Part shown: piece by piece, positions 1-54,500 of the stretch
Numbering within the stretch: the stretch's first letter is position 1
How the letters are laid out: each line of letters opens with the position of its first letter
Assembly: GCA_012295275.1 (NCBI GenBank)
Contig: CM022671.1
Coordinates: forward strand, 13,867,178 to 13,931,177
DNA length: 64,000 bases
From: Chrysomallon squamiferum
Taxonomy: Eukaryota > Mollusca > Gastropoda > Neomphalida > Peltospiridae
Reading direction: 5' to 3'
Position numbers and translations under genes: made by a program
Notes under the pieces: generated by a model
Databases searched by the model: none
What the model was told of the DNA's origin: nothing
What the model saw: only the letters and a program-made list of their open reading frames with translations

Positions 1-1598
1 AAAAGTGTAAAGTTAATGAGATAGGAAACTTGTCTCTGCCCACGTGCAAAGAGCTACTCTTTATCAGCGATCATGTATAAGCATCTGTCCAAGGATAGGA
101 AACCGTGTCTTTTGATAAACCTCTTGTGGAGTTCTATCTAGAATGGGAAATGGTAATTAATTTAGAAAGCCTGGGTTTAGAATGTATATGAGTTAAGTAC
201 ATAGCTTATATTGAATGAGAATATTATTTTTTATTGGTTGAAAATGGTTTTGAATACGGTGTAAAGTAGATATAAACTACAAAATATTTATCATAGACAT
301 GCTTTATAATTAATGATAAAAATTAATTTGTTTTTAAAATAAATGTAAAATAAATGAATATCAATAAAGATAAACAATCAAGCAAGAGGTATAAAATAAC
401 TTTATTTCATACAACAAGGTTTTTAATATGTTGTGATATAAAAGAAAAAAGATGGTAACAGTCCTCAAGTACTAATGAGTAGACACACAAACTAGGAGAT
501 CAAAATGTCTAGTGCATCACAATACACAAATAAACACAAAAGTCTATCACACTCTGAAATCAAATATTTAAATTAATATCAGATAATACCAAATTATGTA
601 AAGTTAAAAATAGTTTCTAAAATTATAGCTGAATCAGGATTTGGATTCAATACTGAACAAAATAAATAAATAAACACAGAGACTTTTATATGATATTGCA
701 TACATATGTTTTCAATTTTATTTATTTATTTTTTTTTTTTCAATATAAAGACAGTAAAAAAAAGAAAAAAGATTCATTACAGAAAATGTATAATAAATAA
801 AAAACGTTTTAAAATTATGTTGGATTTTCTGAAAACATGCATGCACTTGAATTGTCAAAAACAACAAAGCAAGAATAATAATAATAATATAATAACAATA
901 ATAATAAAGGTTAACTTTATAATATATTAAAATTATTTCCTGGCATTACTATTGTCTAACACTGATTTGTATTTCTAATGATAGCCAGTAAGATTTACCT
1001 CCCTTCAGCCCACATTACAAAACAACTTCAACTAGAGGTAAGCATAAAACAATTGATTTTGTTTATTAAATTTCATTGACAAACACAGATCTTAATATTT
1101 CTTCTGAATCACATTTTGCAACAATTGAAAATTATCACATTAATGCTGTTTAAAATAAATGTATAAATCAATAAATGTATAAAGTAATAAATAAAAATAT
1201 AAAAAAATTATGAAACTGATGATAGTAACAACAGAAGAAAGAATTGTATTTAACAAAACAAATTTAAATTTAAAAATTGAAAGAAAAACAGAATATGAAC
1301 TGCTTTCCAGATTTAACTTTATTTGACGATGTGTACAAAAATTTAAAAAGAATAAATAAAACAGTATGTATCATAGCCAATGTATTTTCAAAGTCTGACA
1401 TTATTTTTTATCACTTATATTTACTAAATTGACATTATTCAAAAATAATTGATAAAATTTTAAAGACCAATCCATAATTCAGTTTATAATTAAAAGGAAT
1501 AACAAAACAAACCCAAATTCTATTTGATGGGTAAATGAGATGATTATGTAAAATTTAATATTCTGTTTGATATTTGTTTGGTTTTACTTTCAAAATAA

Positions 1599-1643
<45 letters not shown>

Positions 1644-4401
1644 TAAAAAAACATAAATAATAAATAAATTATTATAACATAAACAGTATTATTTCTGAAT
1701 TCATTCACAATTATTGCAACATTAAAGTTTTTAAAAAATCAGTAACAACATTAAGATCTTAAAGTAATAACATTTTAAAATAATAATAATTAAAATAAAG
1801 CAATAAAACAACCAACAGAAATCTTTTTTTAAGAAAAACAAGAAAATATGAATTTAAAAAAACATTGTTGACATAGAAAATAAAAATTCATACACTGAGG
1901 TGCACTGAAACTAACAGTCCTCTACAAACTGACAGACACACAGACTCACTGTGTTTTTACACTCACTGTGGTTTATGAAAACATTTATAAAGATACGGGG
2001 GAATGATGAATTAAAATGATTTTAAAAACAACACAGCTGTGAAGCTTTTTTATACAGTTAGGATATTTATGGTTTATGAAAAGTGATAAAAATAGGAATA
2101 TATATTTTTCACTCCATTAAATTACTTTTTAAAATTAAAAACAAAATGAACATATTGAAATAAAAAAGCATGAAACCTCTAAAACAAAGAAAAAATCCTT
2201 AAAGAGAAAAACAAATGATAAAGTATAAACAAATGTTGATATTATCATATACTCTGGTGTTACCTGTACATATTATTAAATATTTACAAGGTAGTTAATA
2301 AATATTATGAAATCACCACAACTATAAATAGGAAAACGTAACCACTATACAATTTCTTTTCACTCCATATTTCAATTGTTTTTAATATAATAAGAAAATT
2401 TGTATAAGGTTTACTGAACACTTGTACCAATATCATGGGAATGTTTTTTTTTTTTCTTTTTTAAATGTATTATTTTTAAATAATGATAATAATAATATAC
2501 AAATAAATATAATAACAATAATTATAATAATACTAAAATAATAATGAAGAAAAAAAAAATAGTAATAAGTAAACAAATATGTAAAAATATTAGAGAGTAA
2601 ATTAAGGTAAACTGGAATAACAAATGGAGTTATTACAGTATCACACTCACTAGCAGGTAACTTAAAATGGTTTCATTCTGTTACATGGTTAGAATGTATG
2701 TTTAAAGAGCTGTGGAGACACTGAAACAAGATGAACTCAGTATTTGCTTACACACATAGCGGTGATGTTCGTGCATATTTTCCTTAAGTGGATTTTTTCA
2801 TAATTTGTGAGTGAAGAGAGAGAGAACTAGAGAAATAAAATGAAATTAAATAAGTGCCGATGTTGTGAAAGTATTGTAATATCTTTAATATTATTTATAC
2901 TGACCTAAATAATAACAATATTTCATAGATTAATGCAACTATATTTTTTCCCAAGATACTGAATATTAAAAAAAAGAAGAAAAAAGATATTATGTATTTT
3001 TAGGGATAATTATGTATCTGCTATACTTTATACTGAGCCAAATAATAATCAGTTTCTAGTGTTCTATTGTCTTTTTCACCAATTTCATTTAATTTTAATG
3101 AAAACTGCTACAAAATGAAAATGTTTGAAAAACATTATTGCACTATACTTGATATTGCACTATGAATCATTCTATTGCACATTATGTAAATACAAATCAG
3201 TTTTAAAAATCCATACACATTAAATGAATTTTATTAATGCTTCAGAGAACCTTCAACCAAAAGAGACACACACACACACACATCCAGAAAAACCTCGGAA
3301 TTGAATGTGAACTGACCAAAAAAGAAAAGAGATTAAAAATAAATTCAAATCTGACTAAAATACACTTTACTATGTGCATGTGTGTAAGCACACACACACA
3401 CACACAGTCACACACACATACACACATACATGTAAATTAGATTGAATTTTACACTGTAAACCATGAAATAAAACATGAAGGTTTGTCACAGTTCAAATTA
3501 AATTATGTGAAACAGAAATAATAAGACTTCTGTGTTTTCTGCTGAACAAAACAAAATAGTTAAAAAAAACATATTAACAATACTAACAAATATTATATTA
3601 TACTACTTACAACAAAGGTCCAGCTTTGTTCTATTTTTGGTTTTTCACAAATTAAAATATATTATGAATAAACTATATTATTGTTATCTAAAACATAAAT
3701 GCATTGTCTTTGAAAAATTAATATATAAATTAAAATTACAATGATAAAATCAGTTTTCAAATATTTCTGCTTTGGGATGTGTGTTTATAATTGCCCACTT
3801 CACCATGTTGACCAGTCCACTGTCAGAATACATGTAATACAACATTTACTGGACAAAACAGTGTACTGGTACAAACATATTTTTATAAGATACTTATTAG
3901 AAATGAGCCATATATGTAATAATATCTCAAATAACATGAAAAGTGGAGAAAGCTGCAATTATATATGACCTAGGCAGCAAACACACACACGCAAATGTTT
4001 CTGCTTCTCTGTATGAACCTAATTTCTAACATTTAGCAGATTAATGATATATAAATTAAAAGGTTCTTCTTTACTTACATATTATATATATAAAAAAAAT
4101 ATTTATTATTTCACTGTGAAATATTAACACTAAAAACAGTTAACCACATTGAATTTAACAACAGTCAGTAAGTTATATTTAGTATTATTCAACAGTATAA
4201 TATCACATCAGTAACATCAAATGGTTACTCACAGAAACCAAAACTTGTTTGGATTTTAAAAAAAAACAATACATTTTTTAAATTCAGAAATAATTTATAC
4301 TTTAGAAATTCACATTTTAAACAATATTTATACTAATATACAGTATTAATACAAAACATGAACAAATGTGGTTAAAAATATATTATGTGAAAAATTAATA
4401 C
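1..4401. other. AT-rich non-coding 3' flank
   Basis: No supported gene. The stretch is extremely AT-rich with poly(A)/poly(T) runs, (AAT)n near 1601-1638 and CA-rich patches near 3265-3290 and 3388-3425. Positions 1-140 are less AT-rich and contain two copies of a GATAGGAAAC-type motif (about 21 and 95), possibly an old transposon remnant I cannot name. The ORFs present are short and low-complexity. Confidence 0.6.
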
Positions 4402-4409
4402 AGCATAAC

Positions 4410-4635
4410 CAGTGGTGTGCAGACGGGGTGGCCAAAGGGGAGAAAAGAACTTGATAAACTTGGTTCATTTATATTTAAATCAAATAAAGTGTTTATTTTA
4501 TGTTTCATCTGTGTTTACATATTCAAGATATCTTCCTTTCTTGTAATGTTTCTCAGTACCAGGTCATATACTTGAGTCTTTGGGGCACACAATCAAGGAG
4601 TTGGCCCCAGGCATCACCAGACCTCTGCACCACTG
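4410..4635. mobile_element. Small hAT-like MITE (226 bp)
   Basis: The left end reads CAGTGGTGTGCAGA and the right end is its imperfect inverse (TCTGCACCACTG), giving terminal inverted repeats of about 12-14 bp. The 8-bp flanks, AGCATAAC at 4402-4409 and AGGATAAT at 4636-4643, match at 6 of 8 positions, as expected for an aged hAT target duplication. The interior is less AT-rich than its surroundings and has no transposase frame, so it would be non-autonomous. Confidence 0.5.
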
Positions 4636-4981
4636 AGGATAATGTTTATAAAGTATACTTTAACTATGATAAATATATTTTAATTTTTAAATAAGTTAAT
4701 TTTAAATGAAAAAATAAATAGTGTAAGCTAATATTTGTCAGAAATAAATGCTGTGGTTTAAACTTACAATTTTAAATACATTAATAAGTCAATTCTAACT
4801 GTAAAAAAAATTTAAAAAGGTATATTTCACACAAACATACAAACATGAAAGCTCTGGATTAGGAAATAAATATTGTATATGTTTAAAAAAAAATGTAAGT
4901 AAGTACAGTTTTACATACAAATAATAATATTTCTTAAATACAATCAATAAGCAGTTATTTACATAATGGAAGGTAGTTTTA

Positions 4982-5109
4982 AAATTAACACAACCACTGT
5001 TGTTTTGTATAGACACTCTAACAAATGTTTTAAAAGAAATATAATTAAAAAGTAGATCTTAAATTAACATAACCACTGTTGTTTTGTATATGCATTCTAA
5101 CAAATGTTT
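4982..5109. repeat. Direct duplication of a ~49-bp segment
   Basis: Positions 4982-5030 and 5061-5109 are near-identical copies with a 79-bp offset. Both contain ACCACTGTTGTTTTGTATA and end in CTAACAAATGTTT. A handful of substitutions separate them. No function is apparent; this is a local tandem duplication in the 3' flank of the alpha2delta gene. Confidence 0.7.
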
Positions 5110-6116
5110 CAAATTAAAGGCATTTTTTTTTTTTTTAATTAGTTGAAAATTAGAAATGTAAGGAAAATCATGGAGTACTAATACCAGTTTGATTTACACA
5201 CTCATATGTATATATATACACATGTAAAATTATATTAACAACAACAAACAATGCTTCTACTAATAAAAATATATATATATAAATAAATAAAAAATTAATT
5301 AACTGAAAGCAAATTAATTTTTTTTTTTTTTTTTTTTTACAGTGTAATAGCATTTTTTCTTAGAATAGTGTGTTCCTATTGTATGTTTTTTATAGGAGGG
5401 TATTTAACTTTTTCTTAAGATTAAAATAACTCCAATAGATACCCAAAATCTTAAAACAAACCATGTGAGATAACAAAGAAATAATAATTAAAATAAATAA
5501 GTAATTCTTAGGAATTCAGTGTTTTTGTTCCAGTGAACAAAGAGTATATATTTTTAACACAGAGAGCACACAGTTTGAGCACCCAAAATGAAATAAATTA
5601 CTTACTCACAGGGCCAATAATAGGTTGGATATGTTTCAGATGGTGCACACTTCCTAACAAAAGCTGCAAGCTACTTCAGTTAACAGAGAATAATTTAACA
5701 AGTATGAAGTATATTTTTACTACAACATTAACACCATGTCAGCTGCTTAGTATGTATATTGATCTAAATTTAAACACTTACATACACCACTTAGAATCAA
5801 CTGCATTTGCAAGAACATTTTTTCTCTGAAGCATGTGTAAAATTTTGTGAATGATTAGTATTTGTTAAAAATGTAGTTATAAAACAGCTTTATTTATAAA
5901 AATGTGATGACAAAAAAAAAAATTAAAAAAAAATTTAAGATAAATGTTTGAAAGTGTAACACAGTTTTGAAACTTGTTTCTATACATTTTGGAGAAAATG
6001 GTGTACAATATAACAGGTTTTAATTTGTTTTGTTTTTTTAAAGGTAAAGCTCCAACATTTTCTAACCATGGGAAAGACAAAAAGTCCAAACATGTTACAA
6101 AGTTGAAAATAATGTA

Positions 6117-6493
6117 CAGGTACTGAACCAGTTACCTGGCACACTTGAGACCAGAGATTGTCTGGATTTCTGGATTTGTCTGATTTCTGTATACAGGCTA
6201 TATCTTTATTTAAAATGTAAAGAAAACTAAGTAATGAAAAGTCAAGAATAAAATTGTAATTAACAGACAGAAACTGATACACTTTTAAAGCAGTGTCTGT
6301 TTAATCTTTATTGATTTATTTAAAGTACCTCTAGAGAGTATGCTTTTCACTATGTATTGTTTTTACTTGTCTTTTACAATCAATGAAAATAAGAGTAAAC
6401 TAAAATAAATGAGCATCTAAATCAAAAGTATCCGATTTAAAAAACTGCCAGTTTTCTGGATTTCTGGAAATGTGACAAATGATTTGGTACCTG
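6117..6493. mobile_element. TA-flanked MITE in the alpha2delta 3' UTR/flank
   Basis: The left end TACAGGTACTGAACCAG and the inverse of the right end, TACAGGTACCAAATCA, share a terminal CAGGTAC. Both sides are flanked by TA (6115-6116 and 6494-6495), the Tc1/mariner-pogo target. Both subterminal regions carry a TCTGGATTTCTGGA-type motif. A related terminal segment lies at 54187-54267. It sits 158-534 bp downstream of the alpha2delta stop codon. No transposase is present. Confidence 0.5.
6307..6320 (-). promoter_or_regulatory. Candidate poly(A) signals for alpha2delta
   Basis: Two AATAAA hexamers on the minus strand (6307-6312 and 6315-6320) lie about 335 bp downstream of the stop at 6651. They fall inside the TA-flanked MITE. 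Another AATAAA lies near 5890. In sequence this AT-rich such hexamers are common, so real 3' end use is unproven. Confidence 0.3.
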
Positions 6494-6650
6494 TAATTGG
6501 TGATGGTGAAAAATATTGAAGATAAAATTTTCTTAAAGGACTGAACAATTAAAAACATGTTGAAATACTGTTTTACAGAATAGTGTACTAGGTGAAAGGC
6601 AGCTCACAGCTTTGATAGGAAGATAAACTCTAACAAAGTAATAACACTGG

Positions 6651-44072
<37,422 letters not shown>

Positions 44073-44132
44073 CTTTAATAATCGGAGAGCCTCGCTCTAG
44101 TTTCCTGGAAGTCGGCACCTGCTGCCACTCGC
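44073..44132 (-). other. CACNA2D: 5' UTR part of alpha2delta exon 1
   Basis: Sixty less AT-rich nucleotides between a plausible acceptor (CTTTTGTAACAG) and the ATG. If the acceptor is used, an upstream non-coding exon must exist (candidate at 46647-46810). If not, transcription starts nearby. Confidence 0.5.
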
Positions 44133-44366
44133 CTGTTACAAAAGCGATCAATGGTTGGTACTATACAAAGCATACAGTTGTTAAGTATTAGTGACTGTAC
44201 AACAGATAGCCTGACAAACGAAACGGTATTAGTTGTAAAACAAGTCGACATTAATAGGTGAGAAAGTATGGATAAATGCTGGAAATAAGACAAAGATAAA
44301 ATAACACCGACGTAGCCGGTCATTTGAGAATGAGTTAGTCTGGTGTAGTTTAGCGTTGGAAATAAT

Positions 44367-44385
44367 CGATTAAATGATTTAATCG
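44367..44385. promoter_or_regulatory. Perfect 19-nt palindrome upstream of alpha2delta exon 1
   Basis: CGATTAAATGATTTAATCG is symmetric about the central G, with GATTAA/TTAATC arms of homeodomain-site type. It is about 235 bp upstream (minus sense) of the exon 1 acceptor. Promoter role is a guess. Confidence 0.35.
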
Positions 44386-44874
44386 TCTCCAGCGTCCTAA
44401 AATCAAAACTGCACGATGTCTGGTTTAATCAGCCGACGAGCGATATCTTTATATATATAGAAGTAAAGGATCTTAAGAATAATTCATAATGAAATTCCAC
44501 TCATAACCATACCAAAAATAAGAAAAATTAAAGAATAAATAGTTTGGTAAAAGATTTATATAATATAACTATTTGAAACTTACTGTTGCTGTGAACTTGC
44601 TATTTTTATTTAACAGTCATTGAGATAATGTGCGTGCGTATATGCATGCGTACGTATATGTAATCGTTTTAAGACTTCTTCATTGTTTATAGGCTAATTA
44701 GCAAGTGCAGGTGTGATACCCTATAACAGGTACCATAACAAGAAAAGAAACAAATAGAGAAGTTGCTGGTTCTTTATCAGGTAAAAATCTAAGTTTTTCT
44801 GCACGCAGGTGTCAGGTAAAAAACACTCTTAAATAAATATAAAAAAAATAAAATAAAACAATGCTTATAATAAT

Positions 44875-44875
<1 letters not shown>

Positions 44876-44909
<34 letters not shown>
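44876..44909. repeat. (AAT)n microsatellite
   Basis: AAT trinucleotide run in the region between exon 1 and the candidate 5' UTR exon. Confidence 0.9.
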
Positions 44910-44910
<1 letters not shown>

Positions 44911-45144
44911 CAGATCTATAAAGTCTTATCGGCTTCAAATCAAACATTGTGTTACAAATTGGTAACATCTATACAAAATGTATTTATTTATTTATATGGG
45001 ATTTACTTCGCTCAAAGAAAAATATTATCAGTTCAACAATTTTTTGATGGAAAGGCACATGGATGAGAAAGAAAGGTATTTATTTTTATTGAAGGAATCA
45101 GCATTACAATAGTGTTAAAGCGAAATAATAATGATGATGATGAT

Positions 45145-45192
<48 letters not shown>
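45145..45192. repeat. (GATA)n microsatellite
   Basis: GATA array preceded by (GAT)n; produces a spurious Ser/Ile/Tyr/Leu frame on the minus strand. Confidence 0.95.
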
Positions 45193-46646
45193 CATAAACA
45201 ACTAAATAAATAAATAATATACATATGTACTTCTAAAAAGGAAAAGAAAGTTTTTGTTGATTGATTGTGTTTCTGTACATATGCGTGTGGGTATGAGTGT
45301 GTGTATGTATATGTATAATGCACATGTAGTTACACGTACATATATATTTATAGATAGAAAGTTAGAGAGACTGACAGTCAAAGATCTGCTAAACAGATAG
45401 ACAGATATAAGTAACATGAAATAAAGCATAGGCTTTTGGAAGATTATAAATTTAATATTCCATTATTTTTGTTTTCTCTCTATCTCTAATTATTATCATT
45501 ATTATTATTATTATTTTGTTGTTGTTGTTTTTGTTGTCATGATGGACAAGCCTCCGTTTACACTACTCTGCACTCATCCAATTACACAGAAAACTCGAAT
45601 GCGAAAGGAAAAGATCTAATATAGGAAGACAAAAATAGAAAAGAAATAGAAAAAATCTAAATCAATAAATCCTCAGGTACTGAGTTGAAAGTATTGAAAT
45701 GGCGAAACTGAGATTAAAACATTAAATTATTTTAAAAAGAAAAATCATTTTATTATTGTCATCATCATCACCATCTTCATTATTATTATTTTACTGGTAT
45801 TATTTTTTTTCCATCAAATAAAAAAAGACGCACTGTCGTAAGGAAACTTGCACGACCTGTTTCAGCGAGGTGGCGTTGTTACGGCTAGAGGCTCGACAGC
45901 TGCTGTCACAGTCTCCGCTTACTTCGCGCTTGTTAAACACATCTGTCCTAAGTATAAAGAAGAAAATTAATTATACCTTATGCAATTTACCTTTTCAATA
46001 ACAGTTATTGTTATGTAGATGTACGTAATCGCTTGGGTCACGTTTTACTACCAAATCATATTTTCCTTTATCATAAGGAGTCTTATTATTCTGTTTACAC
46101 AGGCCATAGCAGTAATAATTTAAATTCTAGTAATATCACTATTTCTAATCTAGATACTGCTTGTTAAATATTCTTCTTTAACAACAAAAATGATAATAAA
46201 ATAACAGAATATGAGGAAAAAGAACAGATAAAAAAAGAAGAAAAGATATATTATATAACTTCATTATCTGCGTGAGAATGTGGAACTTTCAACACTTATA
46301 TGTAATGAGGCTATTTTTATATTTTGTTTTTTAATCTTTTTATCAGGAACAGCCTTGAACGAATGGGAAAAAAGAAATAGCAAAACAACAGAAATAAAGA
46401 AAAATAAACTATTTTATGAGTGTGGTCTTTTTAAAATTTGGGATTTTTTGTACATGTCAGCAACTGATGTTGAAATGCCTGTCTTTCTATTCGTGTAATT
46501 TATCTATAGTTCATTCATAATCAAAACTGAACAAGAGACCACCGAAAACTCAACAAAACTCATTTATATCTATGAGACGAACATCACCAGCAATTCTATT
46601 GCAACAACGAACGCATGATGTAAAGCATAATTGTAATCGAACTTAC

Positions 46647-46810
46647 AGCCAGTTTGGTTGATTTGTTCAAGAACTTTGCCTGACTGCAGCAGCGATTCGT
46701 AAAAGAAAGAGAAAAATGACTTCGCCGAAGGCTGACGCTGGACGAGAAGAGATGTGTTAGAATCCAGTCTGGCGACGATTTGTCAGCAGCACAAAGAAGC
46801 GACATAAACG
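46647..46810 (-). other. CACNA2D: Candidate 5' UTR first exon of alpha2delta
   Basis: A less AT-rich block ends in a consensus donor (GGCT|gtaagt). Splicing to 44132 would form a conventional 5' UTR. It contains an ATG at 46805 in weak context; spliced, that frame runs 53 + 11 codons and stops 24 nt before the main ATG (an upstream ORF). The upstream boundary is not defined by sequence. Confidence 0.45.
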
Positions 46811-50814
<4,004 letters not shown>

Positions 50815-50939
50815 GTATATATAAACCATTCCAAATAAGCCTAGATAGGGCAATTAATAAAGCATTAAAAATGTATTTTGATGTGGTGTATGTGAATCTG
50901 CGACACGATGTGTGTAGTTGAGTTGAGGAGTTTATGGCA

Positions 50940-51221
50940 TGACATGACATGACAGGCGGCGTGGATGAGTGGCAGTCTATTGTGTATTCTCAAACATATC
51001 GCCTCTGCATTAAATCATTTCTCTCAAACAGCAGACGACTGTTTTTAGCTTATGGCCATCTTTTCTCAACTTCTTCTTGTGCTGAGTTTGTGAACCAGTC
51101 ACATAGCCGACGTCGTCTGGCGTGACGGTCAGTCGTTGTCGATGTAGTGTATGTTGTAGATATTTCTTTTTCGACAGTTTTCCTATTCAGACTGACTGTG
51201 GGATATTACTAACTGGTTCAG
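50940..51221 (+). promoter_or_regulatory. CLCA: Probable CLCA promoter/5' UTR region
   Basis: Lower A+T than its surroundings (for example GGCGGCGTGG, GCCGACGTCGTCTGG). TCAGTCGTT near 51132 resembles an initiator. An in-frame TAA lies 9 nt upstream of the ATG at 51222, which supports that start. Confidence 0.4.
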
Positions 51222-51368
51222 ATGGAAGCTTTTCGTTGGATTGTTTTAGGTTTTCTTTTTAATGTTGCTTCTTCACGAATGAGGCTACGTAACCATGGAT
51301 ACGAGGGTGTTGTGGTTACGATTGGTAATCATGTTAAAGAAGATCCATTGATTCTCAAAAAATTAACG
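51222..51368 (+). CDS. CLCA: CLCA exon 1: start and signal peptide
   Basis: Residues 1-49, donor gtatat after [21 protein letters not shown] is a signal peptide; [11 protein letters not shown] matches human 'NNGYEGIVVAI'. The open frame continues past the donor but only into intron and a CA repeat. Confidence 0.93.
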
Positions 51369-51477
51369 GTATATTTTGAAAATGTTATTTCACAAATGTT
51401 CATCTTTTTTTTTATCCACCGCCGTAACAAAATAGCTGCAATATTAAATCTGTTTTATAAAAAATATATCAAACAAG

Positions 51478-51537
<60 letters not shown>

Positions 51538-54500
51538 TACGAGAACATTTTATGATTCTCTAATAATTCATTGCTGTGGTTGGGTTTTTTTTTTCTCTTT
51601 TTTTTTCCTTTTCGTTTTGTTTGTTTTTCAGTTTCACCGCCAGTAGTACATTGAATCCATTTTATAAAAGTCATATGCAACACAATTATACATACAGCCA
51701 TATATCAACACATATATATGACACAATCAGGCACGCACACCCTCATGCACACAATCAGGCTATTGTTTATATCATAATTTTCTTGAACATTTAATGCATA
51801 AAAAGTTTAAAATTTTATAAAAATTATTATTAAACATTTTAAAATGTTTATTTGTACTGTGTGTGTGTGTGTGTTTATGTTTGTGAAAGGATAAATATGT
51901 ATAGAAAAATCACAAACATGTTTGTCTGACTTGCTCTTTCAGTGACCCTTGAAATGCTGTACTGACAACTTCGGTTTGACAGAAAACAACACATTAGTTT
52001 TAACAAACACTCTTCAATTATGCTTTGTAAATGTTGTTAAACCAATATTTTCGTAATTACCATAGTCTTTACGTGCATGACACGCTGTGTATATATTGTA
52101 GTATATCGTAGTAATAATAATAAGGGATTAGTTTCTTTCCAAGTTTGTATGTCTTGGTGTTAAATTTAACAAAGGATTAGTTTGGGTGTCTTTACGTTAA
52201 ATGTATTATTATCATCAGGTTTTACTATCATTTTTATGCATGTATGGCAGACATTTGATGCATAAATTAAAAGTATGAAATAATATTATGACACTGATTT
52301 CACAGAAAGAAAAAATGGATTAATAACAAGTCAACTAAAAGAATTCAGATAAAACAAAACTAGAAAAATAAAAAATTAGTGAGAAATAATAATTAATAAG
52401 GTAAAAAAATAAAATAATACAAAATTGATAATAATGATTATAATATCGTTCCCATGCGTAACATTTTTAATAGAATATATTTAAAACATTATTCTTTGTT
52501 CTTTTTCTTCTAATTTTTTTAGTTTTATTACTAAACAACAGGAAATGCATTTTGCAGGAAGCCATTAATATCAGTTTTACACATGCTAATTTATTTCTCG
52601 CTTTTTCATTTTTAAAATAATTTTGTATTTTGGCGTTTCTTTTATAAACGTAGATGACATTAATGTGAATTCGCGGGGTTAAAATAATTGTCTCATCTTA
52701 CTTCAGTGACAGGCGCAATATATCTTCTGTTTTTAATGTATAAAAGAAATGACACAGCTGACTAATAGCATTATAACCAAATGGGATATAGTTGTAGCTG
52801 AATGGTGGGCACTTACTGCTGAAGGTCGTTTGTTCAAATACCGTTAATAGATAATGTCGGTAATCAATGAGAATAAAAAGCTGTGAGTATATTGTCCTGT
52901 GCTGGACAGAGTACTTGCTTTAATGTAAAACTTACCCGCATTTCCCATCTATTCTTTTTTGCTCATAGAAATACCCACACCCGAACCACAATATGTGTTT
53001 CTTTTTTCTTCTTCTTTTCTTTTTCTTTAATTTCAACAATATTTCATCTTCTTATAAATATGAAAACAAACAACTACTGATTTAAACCCCCCCCCAAAAA
53101 AACAATGTTTGTTGATGTTTAAATAAAATAATATTTCCGTACTAATAATCAAAATTTTTTAAATAATTGATATTGGCAACGATTGATATTCAAAATATAT
53201 TTACCCACTAACAAACGTTTCACGTGTCTAAGGCCGTGCAATGAGCTAACTTATCTGTGCAAAGTGCACATAAAACATCTCTGGCTTCCAAAAATAGAAG
53301 GAACTTCCTTTATTTGTCATCATGCATAACGTTAAAGTTTATAGCTACTGATGGAAACTGATAACATCTTTAAATAAAATAACCTTTAACTTTTTTTTGG
53401 CTTTGGCACGAACGTATGTTGAACAAAAGAGAGGAAATGAGCGTATGCAAGTTACATAACGGTTTCATAGAAAGCGTGTTTACTGTCTGGACTTTAAACA
53501 ATTCATACATTGACAGTTATACATATTAGTTCAGTAGTAATTTTAATACCACAAAAAAGACAGAACACTCTTTATATAATTAGTTTGTTCAACATACTTC
53601 CAAAGTAAAAAAGTTAAAGATTATTTCGTTTAAAGATGTTGTATTTACGTCCTTAGCAGTTAAACATATACCAGAAAACAAGTGCGGCAGCAGATCAATA
53701 ACACTGCTACAGTTGTAGATGAGAGTGTATTAGTAGTATAAATGGTGTCGGTAATAGCACAGTTATGATGAAACAGCATCCGCTTTGTTATTTGCTTATG
53801 TGTATGTGACTGTGTACATGGGTATTAAAACTACACGAGAGAGCAATATGTCAGTCCTGTTGCACGGTGGTAGCTGAGAGTGACCATGATACAGATAACG
53901 TAGGTAATGCTGTCTGATGGAACACCGTCTCTTTCGTTTTAAACATGTATGCATAGGTAACTTGTACACGTCAACAAATTGTAATATTATGTAAGATATT
54001 AAACAGGTAGATTTGTAATATTTATATGATCGATAAAACCATGGCCGGATTACGGTTAACTGATACTCTTAGAGCCCCCTCTTCCATTTTCGTGTTTACG
54101 TGTCGAGTCGCCACAGCTGTGTATCGTCAATTTTCTTTAGGTTTAATTTTAAAATGTTTATGCCTAATTATTTACGTATGTAGATGCATGGTACCAGAAA
54201 ACCGGAAAATCCAGAAATCCGGAATGCCTCATGCCCCTTGGAGACCGAATAATTGGTCCCGTACCTGTATGATAAATAAATAATCTGTATAGTTAATACA
54301 AATAATTATAGTAAAATATTGTTCTACGAACATAGAATTTATTTATTTAATTCCGCTTATCATCATCGTCGTCATCGTCGTCTTCCGTAATATAAGTTTT
54401 TATATTATATAGAATTTAAAATGAAATTACACGGTATCTTATTCTTATGAATAATTACAGAGTGAAAGCGTTACTTTTTGTATTTTAATAGAATTTATGT

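Noticed and set aside
51369-51563. Continuation of the CLCA exon 1 frame past 51368
   Set aside because: It runs through intron and a CA repeat; the gtatat donor joins in phase to exon 2 and restores family homology.
52783-52860. A functional tRNA gene
   Set aside because: The acceptor stem does not pair and no clover-leaf fits; SINE head preferred.
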